The notes beneath the pieces were generated by a model. It saw only the letters and a program-made list of their open reading frames with translations. It did no database searches and was not told the DNA's origin. This document shows positions 27,483 to 35,829 of a DNA stretch of 64,000 nt, in pieces (positions within the stretch are counted from its first letter, which is position 1; each line of letters starts with the position of its first letter). The stretch covers positions 1 through 64,000 of the forward strand of contig CANFTW010000001.1 of assembly GCA_947450025.1 (NCBI GenBank), in the 5' to 3' direction. The translations under genes were made by a program, and so were the position numbers. The stretch is from Bacteroidota bacterium. GTDB taxonomy: Bacteria > Bacteroidota > Bacteroidia > B-17B0 > Aurantibacillaceae.

Positions 27483-27832
27483 TATTTAATTGGTGGTGGC
27501 ACCAAAGCAAATAACTTATTTACATCCATAACTTGTTCAGCTGGCATCCAACTTGGCATCCCTTGAAGCCAAACCATAGTCGTTTTTTGTACTCTACCAG
27601 CTACTATATGTCCAGTTAATTCACTTTCAGTAAAAGGACCTTGAGGCATTTCATTTACTAATGCATAAAATTGTTTTGCAGTAGGAACAGGCACATTTAC
27701 ATTTTTAAATTGTGATATTTGCATCTGACTCATAGCATGATTCATGGTCTGCATCATTTGCTGAGCTACTGACATGCTCATTCCAAACTCCATCATTCTT
27801 TCTATTGAATTAAAATTGTTGTCGTCGCTCAT
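27482..27832 (-). CDS. GYF_2 (DUF4339) domain protein
   Basis: An N-terminal helical part, Met/Gln-rich (about 1-45), is followed by one GYF_2-type domain (about 50-110): YALVNEMPQGPFTESELTGH, then TMVWLQGMPSWMPAEQV. This domain resembles the C-terminal domain of the neighbouring SPFH protein, suggesting binding of a shared partner. GYF-type domains usually bind proline-rich peptides, and the Pro-rich ends of this protein (VPPPIK) and of its neighbour are candidate ligands. No signal peptide. 24 bases downstream of the SPFH gene. Confidence 0.8.
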   Translation of the reverse strand: MSDDNNFNSIERMMEFGMSMSVAQQMMQTMNHAMSQMQISQFKNVNVPVPTAKQFYALVNEMPQGPFTESELTGHIVAGRVQKTTMVWLQGMPSWMPAEQVMDVNKLFALVPPPIK

Positions 27833-27856
27833 ATTATTTATTTTAAAATTAATTAA

Positions 27857-29269
27857 TTACGGCATCGGTGGAGGCGGAGGCATTGCATTAAAAAGACTTT
27901 GTAATTCGATTACCTTACCAGCCTCTAACCAATTTGGCATACCTTGTTTCCAAACATACGTATTGGTTACTAATTGCCCACTCATAACCATTTGTTGTAA
28001 TTGTTGCGTATTAAACGGACCTGTTTGTTGACCATTTACCGATAATAAATATTGTATAACTGGAGGTGGTGGAGGTGTTTGATTATTAGGTGTTGCTTGC
28101 GGATTCATAGTGTTGCCCATTTGATTCATCATGCCTGCCATTTGGTTGCCCATGGCTCCGCCCATCATCATACCTGTCATCATGCCCGCAGGGTTCATCC
28201 CGCCACCAGAACCGCCGCCAAGGTTCATAGTCCCCATTTCTCCAAGACTGTCAGCCGCTGCTGTTAAAATTGTTTTTTGAGCGTCTGTTTGAATTTTTAA
28301 CTTTAATAAATCAAGGTTATTTGTTTCTGTTTGTAAACTTTGTGCTTTTTCATATTGTTCCCTTTGAATACGTAATTGTTCTTCCATATTCTCAGTATTT
28401 ATTCTCTGAGTATCCTTTAGATTTTTAATATTGGTTTCTGCCTGAGCCTTAAACGTATCAATTTCTACTTCAATTTGTACGTTTTGTGTCTTCAATCGTT
28501 TTTCAATAATATCAGTTGTTAACTCTTTTAATTTAAAAAACTTCTCATCTTCATTTATTCTAATAGAATCTACATTTATCATATTTGTTGTTAAACCAAA
28601 TACGTTTTCGATTTCACTTTTCAACCTATTGTCTAATTCTATATTTAATGAGTCTAACTGCGATTCAATAGCAATAGCTGGAATATTATTTTGTTTCGGC
28701 AAATTTGCGGTAAGTGCTTTTATATTTCTCTCAATAAACGGCCTCAATTTAGTTTTAACTTCATTTATTTCTAAATTCTGTAATCTATGGATTTTAATAA
28801 AATTTTGATAGTCAGATATTTTAGTTAAAATTTGATAATCAACAGAACATTCAATAGGAAATCTGCTTAAGTTTATGTCAAAGTCATAAATATTAAAAAA
28901 TGGTACTGTAGCATTAAACTCTATAACTTGAGATAAGTTTATAAAATATATTTCAGCTTGAAATGGGGAACCTCCGCCATAAGCTGCACCTAAGATACTT
29001 GACAGGATCGGTAAATTAGCAGTTTCTAACATCTTATCAAATGGACCCATTATAAACTCCTGCATTACACCGTCTTTTTGTTTATAAAGAAAAACAGCAA
29101 CCTCGCCATCCTTAACACGAAGACTGCTTTTCCATCTAATAGCATTTTCTTTACTTGTTGAGTTTACTTCATTTCCTTCAGGCCTCCATTTCCATATTAG
29201 AAAATCTTTTTCATCACAACGGATTATATCCATCATGCTACCTTCTTTTTTATTGCTAAAAAGTCCCAT
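27857..29269 (-). CDS. SPFH-domain protein with C-terminal GYF_2 domain (YdjI-like)
   Basis: Residues about 20-240 form the SPFH/band-7-like domain of the 'virion core protein' (YdjI) type: IIRCDEKDFLIWKWRPEG, SLRVKDGEVAVFLYKQKDG, FIMGPFDKMLETANLP. A long coiled coil (about 240-335) is followed by a Gly/Met-rich linker (about 345-395), a run of five prolines, and a GYF_2 domain (about 405-460) ending PPPPPMP. Bacillus YdjI works with PspA and membrane partners YdjG/YdjH in envelope stress; here a zinc-ribbon membrane gene is directly upstream but no pspA is visible. It probably assembles at the inner membrane. Confidence 0.87.
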   Translation of the reverse strand: MGLFSNKKEGSMMDIIRCDEKDFLIWKWRPEGNEVNSTSKENAIRWKSSLRVKDGEVAVFLYKQKDGVMQEFIMGPFDKMLETANLPILSSILGAAYGGGSPFQAEIYFINLSQVIEFNATVPFFNIYDFDINLSRFPIECSVDYQILTKISDYQNFIKIHRLQNLEINEVKTKLRPFIERNIKALTANLPKQNNIPAIAIESQLDSLNIELDNRLKSEIENVFGLTTNMINVDSIRINEDEKFFKLKELTTDIIEKRLKTQNVQIEVEIDTFKAQAETNIKNLKDTQRINTENMEEQLRIQREQYEKAQSLQTETNNLDLLKLKIQTDAQKTILTAAADSLGEMGTMNLGGGSGGGMNPAGMMTGMMMGGAMGNQMAGMMNQMGNTMNPQATPNNQTPPPPPVIQYLLSVNGQQTGPFNTQQLQQMVMSGQLVTNTYVWKQGMPNWLEAGKVIELQSLFNAMPPPPPMP

Positions 29270-29277
29270 AAATGTTA

Positions 29278-30537
29278 TTATTTACATTTTTCATTTATTA
29301 AATTATATGCGTCTAACCACACTGTCTTCAATTCTACAATTTGATTTGAACTTAATTTATTAAATTCTTTACATCCCTCGTTTTTCAATCCAGAGTCAAA
29401 CATTACAGAAATTTTCCAAATATGCCTTTCTAAGTCTAAGGGCAAATTTTTTGGATACTTTTTAAGATATAAATTAATATCATTCAGTGAGTTTATATAA
29501 TCCTTTTTATCGTAGTAAATAGCAGATCTATATGGTAAATATATATAACCAAATTTCTTATCTAAAGAAATTGCTTTAGAAATAAACTTTAAACTTGAAT
29601 CCTTATTATCAACTACCTGATGTAAACGAAAATAAATAGGGCTAAAAGTTGGATTTAAAACCAATGCTGTGTCTAAGTACAATTTTGCATTTATTATATC
29701 GCTATTTAAAATACAATCACTTGCTTTTGCATAAAAATAAAACTCAGAAATATCCCTCTTTAAATCCCATTTATTCCATTCATTATTTAAACTGTCTTTT
29801 ATAATAGCGTTAGTAAACATGTTGCATAATCTGCTTCGGAAATACAACTTGTTAAAATTTGTAAGATCAATTAAATATTCGTTCGATGATTTATATAAAA
29901 GATAATTATCTAAGTATGCCCTATTTACATTTTCAACAAATTTTTCTGCGACGTTTTTCTTTGTAATTCTTTTATAAACAATAAATGAAATAATAGAAAT
30001 TGAAACAATCAATATAATGACTCTTACAAACTTTCTTTTTTTAGATTTGTTTACTATCTCATTAATGTATTTATCAGAGATAGCTTCCAATTCAGATAAT
30101 AATTTTTTTATTTCATTGTTATCTGAATATCTAGTTTTAATAAATCTAATTTCTTTTTCAACACGAGCAATTAAACTTTCAATAACTTCTTTGGAAGTCG
30201 AGCTACTCAATCCTCTAACTTGAACAATAAGATTTTCGAGAGTTTCAATAGCTGCCTCTAGTGATTTAGACTCTTGAATTGATCCAGTGTTAAAAACATA
30301 ACCACAAGAACATGTTTTAGCAAGGCCACTAATTCTTTTTCCACAAGATGGGCATTTAATTTGTGATGCAACGGTCTCTTTTTCTTTTAAATGCTTTTTA
30401 GCCTCTATAATTATTTCAATCTCATCTTGATTTATACCAAAATCAGATGCTTTTTTAATAATTACATTTCGTTCTTTTTCTGTGATTTGACCATCTGCTA
30501 AAGCGAGCTCGATTAGTTTTTCAATTTCTGGATGCAT
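29278..30537 (-). CDS. TerB-like / zinc-ribbon single-pass membrane protein with TPR-like region
   Basis: Residues 1-50 resemble a short TerB-type helical domain (LIELALADGQITEKERNVII). A zinc ribbon follows with Cys62, Cys65, Cys76 and Cys78 (CPSCG then CSCG), then a coiled coil (about 85-165). One transmembrane helix (about 171-188) leads to a C-terminal region of about 230 residues with TPR-like helices (LNPTFSPIYFRLHQV; YDKKDYINSLNDINLYLKKY). The layout zinc ribbon plus one helix is like YdjG, the partner of the SPFH protein YdjI. Start and upstream stop overlap (TAATG), implying coupling. Confidence 0.7.
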   Translation of the reverse strand: MHPEIEKLIELALADGQITEKERNVIIKKASDFGINQDEIEIIIEAKKHLKEKETVASQIKCPSCGKRISGLAKTCSCGYVFNTGSIQESKSLEAAIETLENLIVQVRGLSSSTSKEVIESLIARVEKEIRFIKTRYSDNNEIKKLLSELEAISDKYINEIVNKSKKRKFVRVIILIVSISIISFIVYKRITKKNVAEKFVENVNRAYLDNYLLYKSSNEYLIDLTNFNKLYFRSRLCNMFTNAIIKDSLNNEWNKWDLKRDISEFYFYAKASDCILNSDIINAKLYLDTALVLNPTFSPIYFRLHQVVDNKDSSLKFISKAISLDKKFGYIYLPYRSAIYYDKKDYINSLNDINLYLKKYPKNLPLDLERHIWKISVMFDSGLKNEGCKEFNKLSSNQIVELKTVWLDAYNLINEKCK

Positions 30538-31154
30538 TAGTTAGTTTTTGAAATTTCAATTAAAAATAAACGGACTTGATGTCCTATATTTTTCCTATCC
30601 AAACTATTATTATGAGATATAGTATATGAAGATATTAATTGCTGCTTAAATCCTCTTTTTAGTTTTAGTGGTGAAGATTTGGTTTTATGATCTAAATAAT
30701 CAGACAATTCTTTGTTTTTCGTTTTGGTACGTTGCAACGTTTTTTCTCGAGCAGCAATAACCATAAAAGCTCTTTTTTCTGAACTACTCTTTTCGATAAA
30801 AAGACTTTCTAAATTGCTGATATCATTATTAATTCCATCGATATTAATATATTCGTGTGTCTTAATAAATGACTTTATCTCAAACCAATAATTAAATGTT
30901 TTCTTCTCATTTTCAATTGATATATCAACTTTATTTTTCTCCTTCTTTATTTTACATCCTTTATTTTTTAATTGTTCTTTTAACGAAACAAATAATAAAT
31001 ACTGAATATCGTATTCACTTAAATCATCTTCATTAGATATATAAGCACTATTAATATCAAAATAAGTTTTATTTATAATATTTCTTAGTGTAGATTTTGT
31101 TAATATGTTTTCGTTGTTATTCATATTTAATTTTTGAAAATTATACTTGACCAT
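30537..31154 (-). CDS. Hypothetical protein with possible PD-(D/E)XK core
   Basis: The 205-residue soluble protein is not one I recognise. Residues 75-98 contain KVDISIE, then YWFEIKSF: an acidic residue (Asp77), a strand, and E-I-K (Glu92, Lys94). This spacing fits the core of PD-(D/E)XK nucleases, and a following LESLFIEK helix also fits. It may equally be a catalytically dead relative or chance. The start could be the ATG at 31154 or the one at 31124 (residue 11). It is coupled to the downstream gene by a one-base overlap. Confidence 0.55.
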   Translation of the reverse strand: MVKYNFQKLNMNNNENILTKSTLRNIINKTYFDINSAYISNEDDLSEYDIQYLLFVSLKEQLKNKGCKIKKEKNKVDISIENEKKTFNYWFEIKSFIKTHEYINIDGINNDISNLESLFIEKSSSEKRAFMVIAAREKTLQRTKTKNKELSDYLDHKTKSSPLKLKRGFKQQLISSYTISHNNSLDRKNIGHQVRLFLIEISKTN

Positions 31155-31224
31155 AAAATGTTTTATTTAATCAATATGCTTAGATAGATAATATTAAATA
31201 GCCATTTTTACTAGAAAACGCTTC

Positions 31225-31455
31225 CTACTCTTTTTTATCTGAAATATGCATAGATTTATAATATCCAAAACCAACAAAAAATAATGCAACTATTGCCCCT
31301 AAAACATAAGCAGTTGTTTTATAATAGCTAATGGGATGAAATATAAATTTTTTTCTGTCTTGTCCTTGCATATAATCAGGCAAAAGCAATGATGATATCG
31401 CAAATACAACAATAAACACAATTAAATAAAAACCAAAAACTTTCAATTTCTTCAT
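31225..31455 (-). CDS. Small two-helix membrane protein
   Basis: The 76 residues have two transmembrane helices (about 6-26 and 48-66) separated by a basic, aromatic loop (QGQDRKKFIFHPISYYKT). No family recognised. It is the first gene of the leftward accessory operon; a conserved triple-half-site element lies about 120-150 bases upstream (31574-31608). Confidence 0.6.
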   Translation of the reverse strand: MKKLKVFGFYLIVFIVVFAISSLLLPDYMQGQDRKKFIFHPISYYKTTAYVLGAIVALFFVGFGYYKSMHISDKKE

Positions 31456-31573
31456 ATTTCTTAAATTTTTTTTCTTCTCTACTCTAAATGGCTTTTCGAG
31501 TTCCGCCTAATTTTCTTTTAGAAAAATTATATACAAAAAAAACGTTAAAATATCTGAAAGTCAATTGGTAATG

Positions 31574-31608
31574 GTTTCATAATAGGTTTCACAGGGCAAT
31601 GAAACCAA
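31574..31608. promoter_or_regulatory. Candidate operator upstream of the SPFH operon
   Basis: The site reads GTTTCA-N6-GTTTCAC-N5-AATGAAACCAA, with half-sites starting at 31574, 31586 and 31598: exact 12-base steps, the last one inverted. The same arrangement occurs at 33022-33056. It lies 119 bases upstream of the first gene of the leftward operon. A weak -33/-7 pair (TTG at 31562-31564, TTTTTTTG at 31534-31541) lies downstream of it. Confidence 0.6.
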
Positions 31609-31645
31609 TAAAAAGAAGAAAAGAAGATGAAAATGTAGGATTGAT

Positions 31646-32947
31646 TTACAATTTAGTATTGTAAAAGTTTTCTAAAATAGATCGGTTTATTAAATACATA
31701 AATCGTCGTTTGTCTATTTCGGCTTTGTTGCGTGTAATCATTCCTTTAGGAAAATCTTTTAAAATTCGGTGGCGACGAAGCTTTCGGCTATCACCTTCAA
31801 GGTGTGAGATGTTTAAAATCTTATCCATTTCGTCCCAATTGATTTCCGAAACGTTCAAGTCAATAAATAGTTGTGCAATGCGCTTCAACTCTTTATGGTC
31901 GGTGTGCGATTCAACTTTTGCTTGTATAGGCTGTAAAATCAGTTCTTCTGGCTCCTCAACTACTTCTATTATATTACTTACATTTTGTTTTTTTCGATTT
32001 AAGTATACAAAAGCACCTGCTATGATAGCACCTATTAAAACTATAATGATACAAATAGTGGTAAAAAATGTGCTGGTAATGCTTGGTTCTTCATGTTTCC
32101 AAACAATGTCTTTTGCTTTATTGGAATTTGCTTTCCAGATGTTATCAAAATCTAACACCACATTGCTTGAACGAATCTCATTAAAACGATTAAAGGCACA
32201 TTTATTTCTATCTATGAATTTTAATTTACTTACAATTCCAATGCCGTAATCTTCGTTGCTAATCAACATAAATTTATTCAACTGAGGTGAAATTACCATA
32301 GTCTTTAGGTCTTTCAATAACACTACATAGTCTTGTGTGTATATAAATTGGGGCTTCGGAAAAAAAGTGTGATGTTCCATGTTAGTTATTACGCGCTGCC
32401 AGCACATTGTTTTTAAATCAAGACGGTAGTCATTTGCATCCAACGAATCGGGCTCCACATTATTACCCGATTTAAAATTATTGAACGAATAAACATAATT
32501 ACCTTGCTTATACGCAGGGCCTAAAATAAATGGAGGAACATCTCCTTTAGTTTTTACAAAGCACCATTCCTTTAATCTTAAATTAAAATATTTTAAATTA
32601 TTATTGGTTGTAAAATGTCCATATCCGCCTAAAGCATATAAGTTATGATTATAGGTAAACAAAAATCTGTGGTTATCGCTACCGTGAAACAGCGAATGAT
32701 CTAATCGTTCAAGTGTATCAGCTTTTAAACGAAATACATAATGAAACCCATGAGGGTTAAATAAGGTGTCGCCATCTAAATATTGAAAATTAGCAGCTCC
32801 TAAATGCAACATATAACTTTGCGCATGAGCGTCGCCAAATTGAGCAGCAATGGTATTTCTAATGGCTATTTCTTGTTTTTTAGAAAGTATTTGCGAAAAA
32901 ATAGTGTGCGATAATAAGAGTAAAAAAGTAAAAGTAAGTTTTAGCAT
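31646..32947 (-). CDS. Kelch-like membrane-spanning protein, possible sensor/regulator
   Basis: A signal peptide (cleavage near IFSQI) leads to an exported domain (about 20-290) with Kelch/beta-propeller features, e.g. HNLYALGGYGHF, NNLKYFNLRLKEW and YRLDLKTMCWQRV. One transmembrane helix spans about 292-316. The cytoplasmic tail of about 115 residues starts acidic and ends in a basic helical region (SRKLRRHRILKDFP; NKAEIDKRRFMYLINRS) that could be a winged-helix DNA-binding domain; that is inference. Identical-architecture sites lie upstream of this gene and of the next operon. Flanking genes differ from the surrounding housekeeping set. Confidence 0.6.
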   Translation of the reverse strand: MLKLTFTFLLLLSHTIFSQILSKKQEIAIRNTIAAQFGDAHAQSYMLHLGAANFQYLDGDTLFNPHGFHYVFRLKADTLERLDHSLFHGSDNHRFLFTYNHNLYALGGYGHFTTNNNLKYFNLRLKEWCFVKTKGDVPPFILGPAYKQGNYVYSFNNFKSGNNVEPDSLDANDYRLDLKTMCWQRVITNMEHHTFFPKPQFIYTQDYVVLLKDLKTMVISPQLNKFMLISNEDYGIGIVSKLKFIDRNKCAFNRFNEIRSSNVVLDFDNIWKANSNKAKDIVWKHEEPSITSTFFTTICIIIVLIGAIIAGAFVYLNRKKQNVSNIIEVVEEPEELILQPIQAKVESHTDHKELKRIAQLFIDLNVSEINWDEMDKILNISHLEGDSRKLRRHRILKDFPKGMITRNKAEIDKRRFMYLINRSILENFYNTKL

Positions 32948-33021
32948 CTTAGTTTAAATTTAGACAGATAATTTGTTGGTTGCAAAAAAAAGAAATAAAA
33001 CCAAACTTAGTCCATTTTTTA

Positions 33022-33056
33022 GTTTCAAAGTTGGTTTCACGAGTGAATGAAACCAA
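33022..33056. promoter_or_regulatory. Candidate operator upstream of the Kelch-like gene
   Basis: Three half-sites start at 33022, 33034 and 33046 with the same 12-base steps and orientation as at 31574-31608. Around the inverted pair the palindrome extends to 11 bp (AGTTGGTTTCA with its complement, 33029-33058). It lies 75 bases upstream of the start at 32947. A TAAGTTTG box on the minus strand at 33002-33009 could be the -7 element. Confidence 0.6.
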
Positions 33057-33180
33057 CTTTTGACCGAATTTAAAAGAGAAAGTTTTGATTTTAAAGAATC
33101 AAACAATTATAGATGCGCAAAAAATGCACTCGCTATTTTTTAAAGAAATTAAAAAATAAGTAACTTTTAGTTTTTAGAAA

Positions 33181-33364
33181 CTAACTGATCATAAATTCCA
33201 TCCCAAAGTTTAATTCATTTTGTAAAGATAAAATAGTTGCCTCTTCGGCTTCTTGCCAAAACTGTCCATTTTGTTCACATAAATTATCTGACATTTGCAG
33301 TGCTAAATGGCTATGATGAATTGTCGCCATCAATTTCAATATGTCTTTCTAAATAATATTCTAG
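33181..33364 (-). pseudogene. Frameshifted remnant of a DUF3050 (haem-oxygenase-like) gene
   Basis: Read leftward, LEYYLERHIEIDGD appears in one frame (about 33364-33321). HHSHLALQMSDNLCEQNGQ and FWQEAEEATILSLQNEL continue in another to a stop at 33181. Together they match the C-terminal third of DUF3050 proteins (YYLERHIEvDGD-HHSHLALEM...FWxEAEEAT). The break between the two frames and the lack of any N-terminal two-thirds show a dead fragment. Confidence 0.75.
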
Positions 33365-33600
33365 CCTGTTTAAGGGCAATATTTGATTTATTCCCCCATG
33401 AGGCGATTTCCGCTACACGATAACTCAATTCTACATTTGCACCCTTTCAAGGGTTAATATAACCCGTCTTTTTCTGCATCACTCATTGGGGGCTGAGTTT
33501 GGGATTGATAAGGTAAGAAACTCAATTATATCTTCTTTATTTGTAGGAATTGGAAACGAATAAATCATTCATGGTCTGTCCTATGAAGTTGCCTTGGTAA
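33365..33600 (-). pseudogene. Unidentified decayed coding sequence
   Basis: Leftward frames hold protein-like stretches in shifting frames, for example NVELSYRVAEIASWGNKSN and NFIGQTMNDLFVS, interrupted by stops. They do not look like DUF3050, so they may come from a second broken gene joined to it. I cannot name the family. Confidence 0.4.
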
Positions 33601-33867
33601 TTTTTTGTTGAAATAATTTGCACTTATTTATTAAAGTTTTAAAAAATAAGCCCAATAAATATAATTCAAATTGTAAAATTGTTTTAGTTATGCTTTTTAC
33701 ACCTCTAATTCTTATTAAATAGTTTCATACTATTCTAAAATTGGAACTTAAAAAAGTTGCTATTTTAAAAAGTAAATTTTTACTCTTACTAAAAAGATAT
33801 TAAAAGTAATAAAGCAAATTGAACTACAATACATGAAATTTCACCCCAGTATCCACCCCAAAAAAAA

Positions 33868-33895
33868 CAAAACCCCTGTAAATACAGGGGTTTTG
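33868..33895 (-). terminator. Terminator downstream of tRNA-Ser
   Basis: A 13-bp stem with core ACCCCTGTA, a 2-base nominal loop and a run of T on the minus strand follows the tRNA 3' end by 13 bases. Confidence 0.88.
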
Positions 33896-33907
33896 AATTG
33901 TTTTAAG

Positions 33908-33994
33908 CGGAGAAGGAGGGATTCGAACCCTCGGAACAGTTTCCCGTTCGCATGTTTAGCAAACATGTCCTTTCGGCCACTCAGGCACCTCTCC
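33908..33994 (-). tRNA. tRNA-Ser (GCU)
   Basis: The 87-base minus-strand gene folds as a class II tRNA. The acceptor stem is GGAGAGG with CTTCTCC and the discriminator base is G. The anticodon stem is CATGT/ACATG with loop TTGCTAA (anticodon GCT, reading AGC/AGU). A long variable arm (AACGGGAAACTGTT) is typical of serine tRNAs, and the T arm is GAGGG-TTCGAAT-CCCTC. CCA is not encoded. Its 3' end is partly repeated at 26676-26686. Confidence 0.97.
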
Positions 33995-34100
33995 AACTCT
34001 ATATTTAAATAGAGGTTACAAATGTAATTATTTTTTTAAATTATGAAAACTTAATCTTAAAAATATTTTTTCATTGCCTGATTTTCGTACTTTTATTTCT

Positions 34101-35816
34101 ATGAAGCTATTGTTATCCTCTATTATTTTTCTTCTAGTGATAACATTTTCAATAAGTTGTCAAAAAAAACAAGAACATACCTTAATTGTTCAAATCTTAA
34201 ATGGACCTGATAACCTTCATCCATTTAATAATATGACTAGCCAAAATAACGACCTAAACCTCTATACCCAACTCAATTTATTACGAATTAATTATCGCAC
34301 AGGATTATTAGAACCATGCTTAGCAAAAGTATTAGCACAAAAATCAGATAATGGATTAAATTTTTCTTACGAATTAAGAAATCACATCGTTTGGGATGAT
34401 TCATCTCCTATTACCGCATATGATATTGCCTTTTCTTTTAAGGCCTATCTATGTTTTACATCTGAAAAGCAAAATTTAAATCTAATTGCTCAACATATTG
34501 ATGATATTATTATCGACAAAAAAAACAACAAAAAATTCACTGTAAAAATGAAACATCCTCATATGTTAAACGAATGGTTTTGGACTAGCTTGCCAATCAT
34601 TCAAGAAACTTTTTATGATAAACACAAACTATTAAGCCGTTTTAATTGCTCCGGAATTCATGATACAAACCCCACAATTAAACAGTGGCTCAGCGAATTT
34701 ACGAGTTCCGAAAACTCTCAAAATCCACTTTTTATAAATGGCGCTGGTCCATACAAAATTTGTGAATGGAAAAAAGGCGAAAGCATTACACTTATTAAAA
34801 AGAAAAATTATTGGGCCGAATACGAATCAGAAAATGAGAGTTTGCAATCAAACCCCGATAGCATAATTTTAAAAATACACACTCTTCCTTCAAATGCATT
34901 AGAAGACTTGAAAAATACCTCCATTGATATTTCAACAGTCATTGATTTTGAATCATTTACTAAATTATCAAAAGATGAACTTTTTAAAAAGAAATACTTT
35001 TTAAAATTAGCAGACACCTATAATTATATTTACGTTGCTATGAACATGAAACCTGATGGCAAAAATCATCAGGAACTTTTTTCAGATGTCGCAGTTAGAA
35101 AAGCTATGGCATTACTCACACCCTATGAGCAAATTAACAAAACGCTTTTTGCTAACCAAGGAAAACGAGCAATTGGTCCAGTGCCTATTTTTAAACACGA
35201 ATTTAATTGGAATTTAAGGCCGATTAAAACCAATGTGGCGCAAGCAAAAGCCATTTTAAAAGAGGCTGGATGGATAGATAGTGACCATGATCAACTATTA
35301 GATAAAGTGATAAATGGAAAAAAAATAAACTTAGAATTCAATATTAATTACCTAAGTGGGTATAAAATTGGAGAAGAAATATCAAAACAAATATCTGAAA
35401 GTATGCGCCAAGCAAATATTTTTGTTATGCTAAACCCATTAGATTACTTTCATTTCACTAATGCCACCTACCAACATGATTTTGATATGAGCATTAGCGT
35501 ATGGCAAGGCAATGCTCAGCCCGAAGATTTTTCTCAATTATGGCATACTAAATCATGGGCTAATAATGGATTAAATTTTACTGGTTTTGGAACAGCAACA
35601 TCTGATGCACTAATAGATAGTATGAATAGCTGTTTCAACGAAAACAAACGTATAAACCTATCTAAACGATTTCAAAAAATAGTTTACGACAATCAACCAT
35701 ATATATTTTTATTTGCTCAAACTCGCCGAATCATTATCAAAAAAAAATGGGAAAATTCGGAGGTTTATAAAGGGTATCCTAATGTTTTGCTGAATACTTT
35801 AAGACCGAAACAATAA
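34101..35816 (+). CDS. Second peptide-binding lipoprotein (SBP family 5)
   Basis: The frame is open from TTG 34074, but ATG 34101 gives a clean lipoprotein signal with Cys20 (ITFSISC). The 571-residue protein is a solute-binding family 5 domain: GPDNLHPFNNMTSQNNDLNL, LEPCLAKVLAQKSDNGLNFS, INGAGPYKICEWKKGESITL and FSDVAVRKAMALLTPYEQIN. Like the family 5 protein at 9659 it has no transporter genes next to it. The two are only distantly similar, so this is not a recent duplication. Confidence 0.92.
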   Translation: MKLLLSSIIFLLVITFSISCQKKQEHTLIVQILNGPDNLHPFNNMTSQNNDLNLYTQLNLLRINYRTGLLEPCLAKVLAQKSDNGLNFSYELRNHIVWDDSSPITAYDIAFSFKAYLCFTSEKQNLNLIAQHIDDIIIDKKNNKKFTVKMKHPHMLNEWFWTSLPIIQETFYDKHKLLSRFNCSGIHDTNPTIKQWLSEFTSSENSQNPLFINGAGPYKICEWKKGESITLIKKKNYWAEYESENESLQSNPDSIILKIHTLPSNALEDLKNTSIDISTVIDFESFTKLSKDELFKKKYFLKLADTYNYIYVAMNMKPDGKNHQELFSDVAVRKAMALLTPYEQINKTLFANQGKRAIGPVPIFKHEFNWNLRPIKTNVAQAKAILKEAGWIDSDHDQLLDKVINGKKINLEFNINYLSGYKIGEEISKQISESMRQANIFVMLNPLDYFHFTNATYQHDFDMSISVWQGNAQPEDFSQLWHTKSWANNGLNFTGFGTATSDALIDSMNSCFNENKRINLSKRFQKIVYDNQPYIFLFAQTRRIIIKKKWENSEVYKGYPNVLLNTLRPKQ

Positions 35817-35829
35817 GTCTAATAAAACC

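Larger units (their letters stand above)
32948..34073. other. 1.1-kb gap with operator, gene remnants and tRNA
   Basis: From left to right: promoter/operator of the Kelch-like gene (33002-33058), about 120 bases with nothing recognised, gene remnants (33181-33600), about 260 AT-rich bases with nothing recognised (33601-33860), the tRNA terminator and tRNA-Ser, and the short leader of the next gene. Confidence 0.6.

Noticed and set aside
28052-28267. Open frame antisense to the SPFH gene, rich in His and Cys
   Set aside because: It mirrors the Gly/Met-rich linker codons of the SPFH protein on the opposite strand; the repetitive composition explains it.
9659-35816. The two peptide-binding lipoproteins (9659 and 34101) as a recent duplication
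   Set aside because: They share only family-level motifs and have unrelated neighbours, so they are old paralogues.
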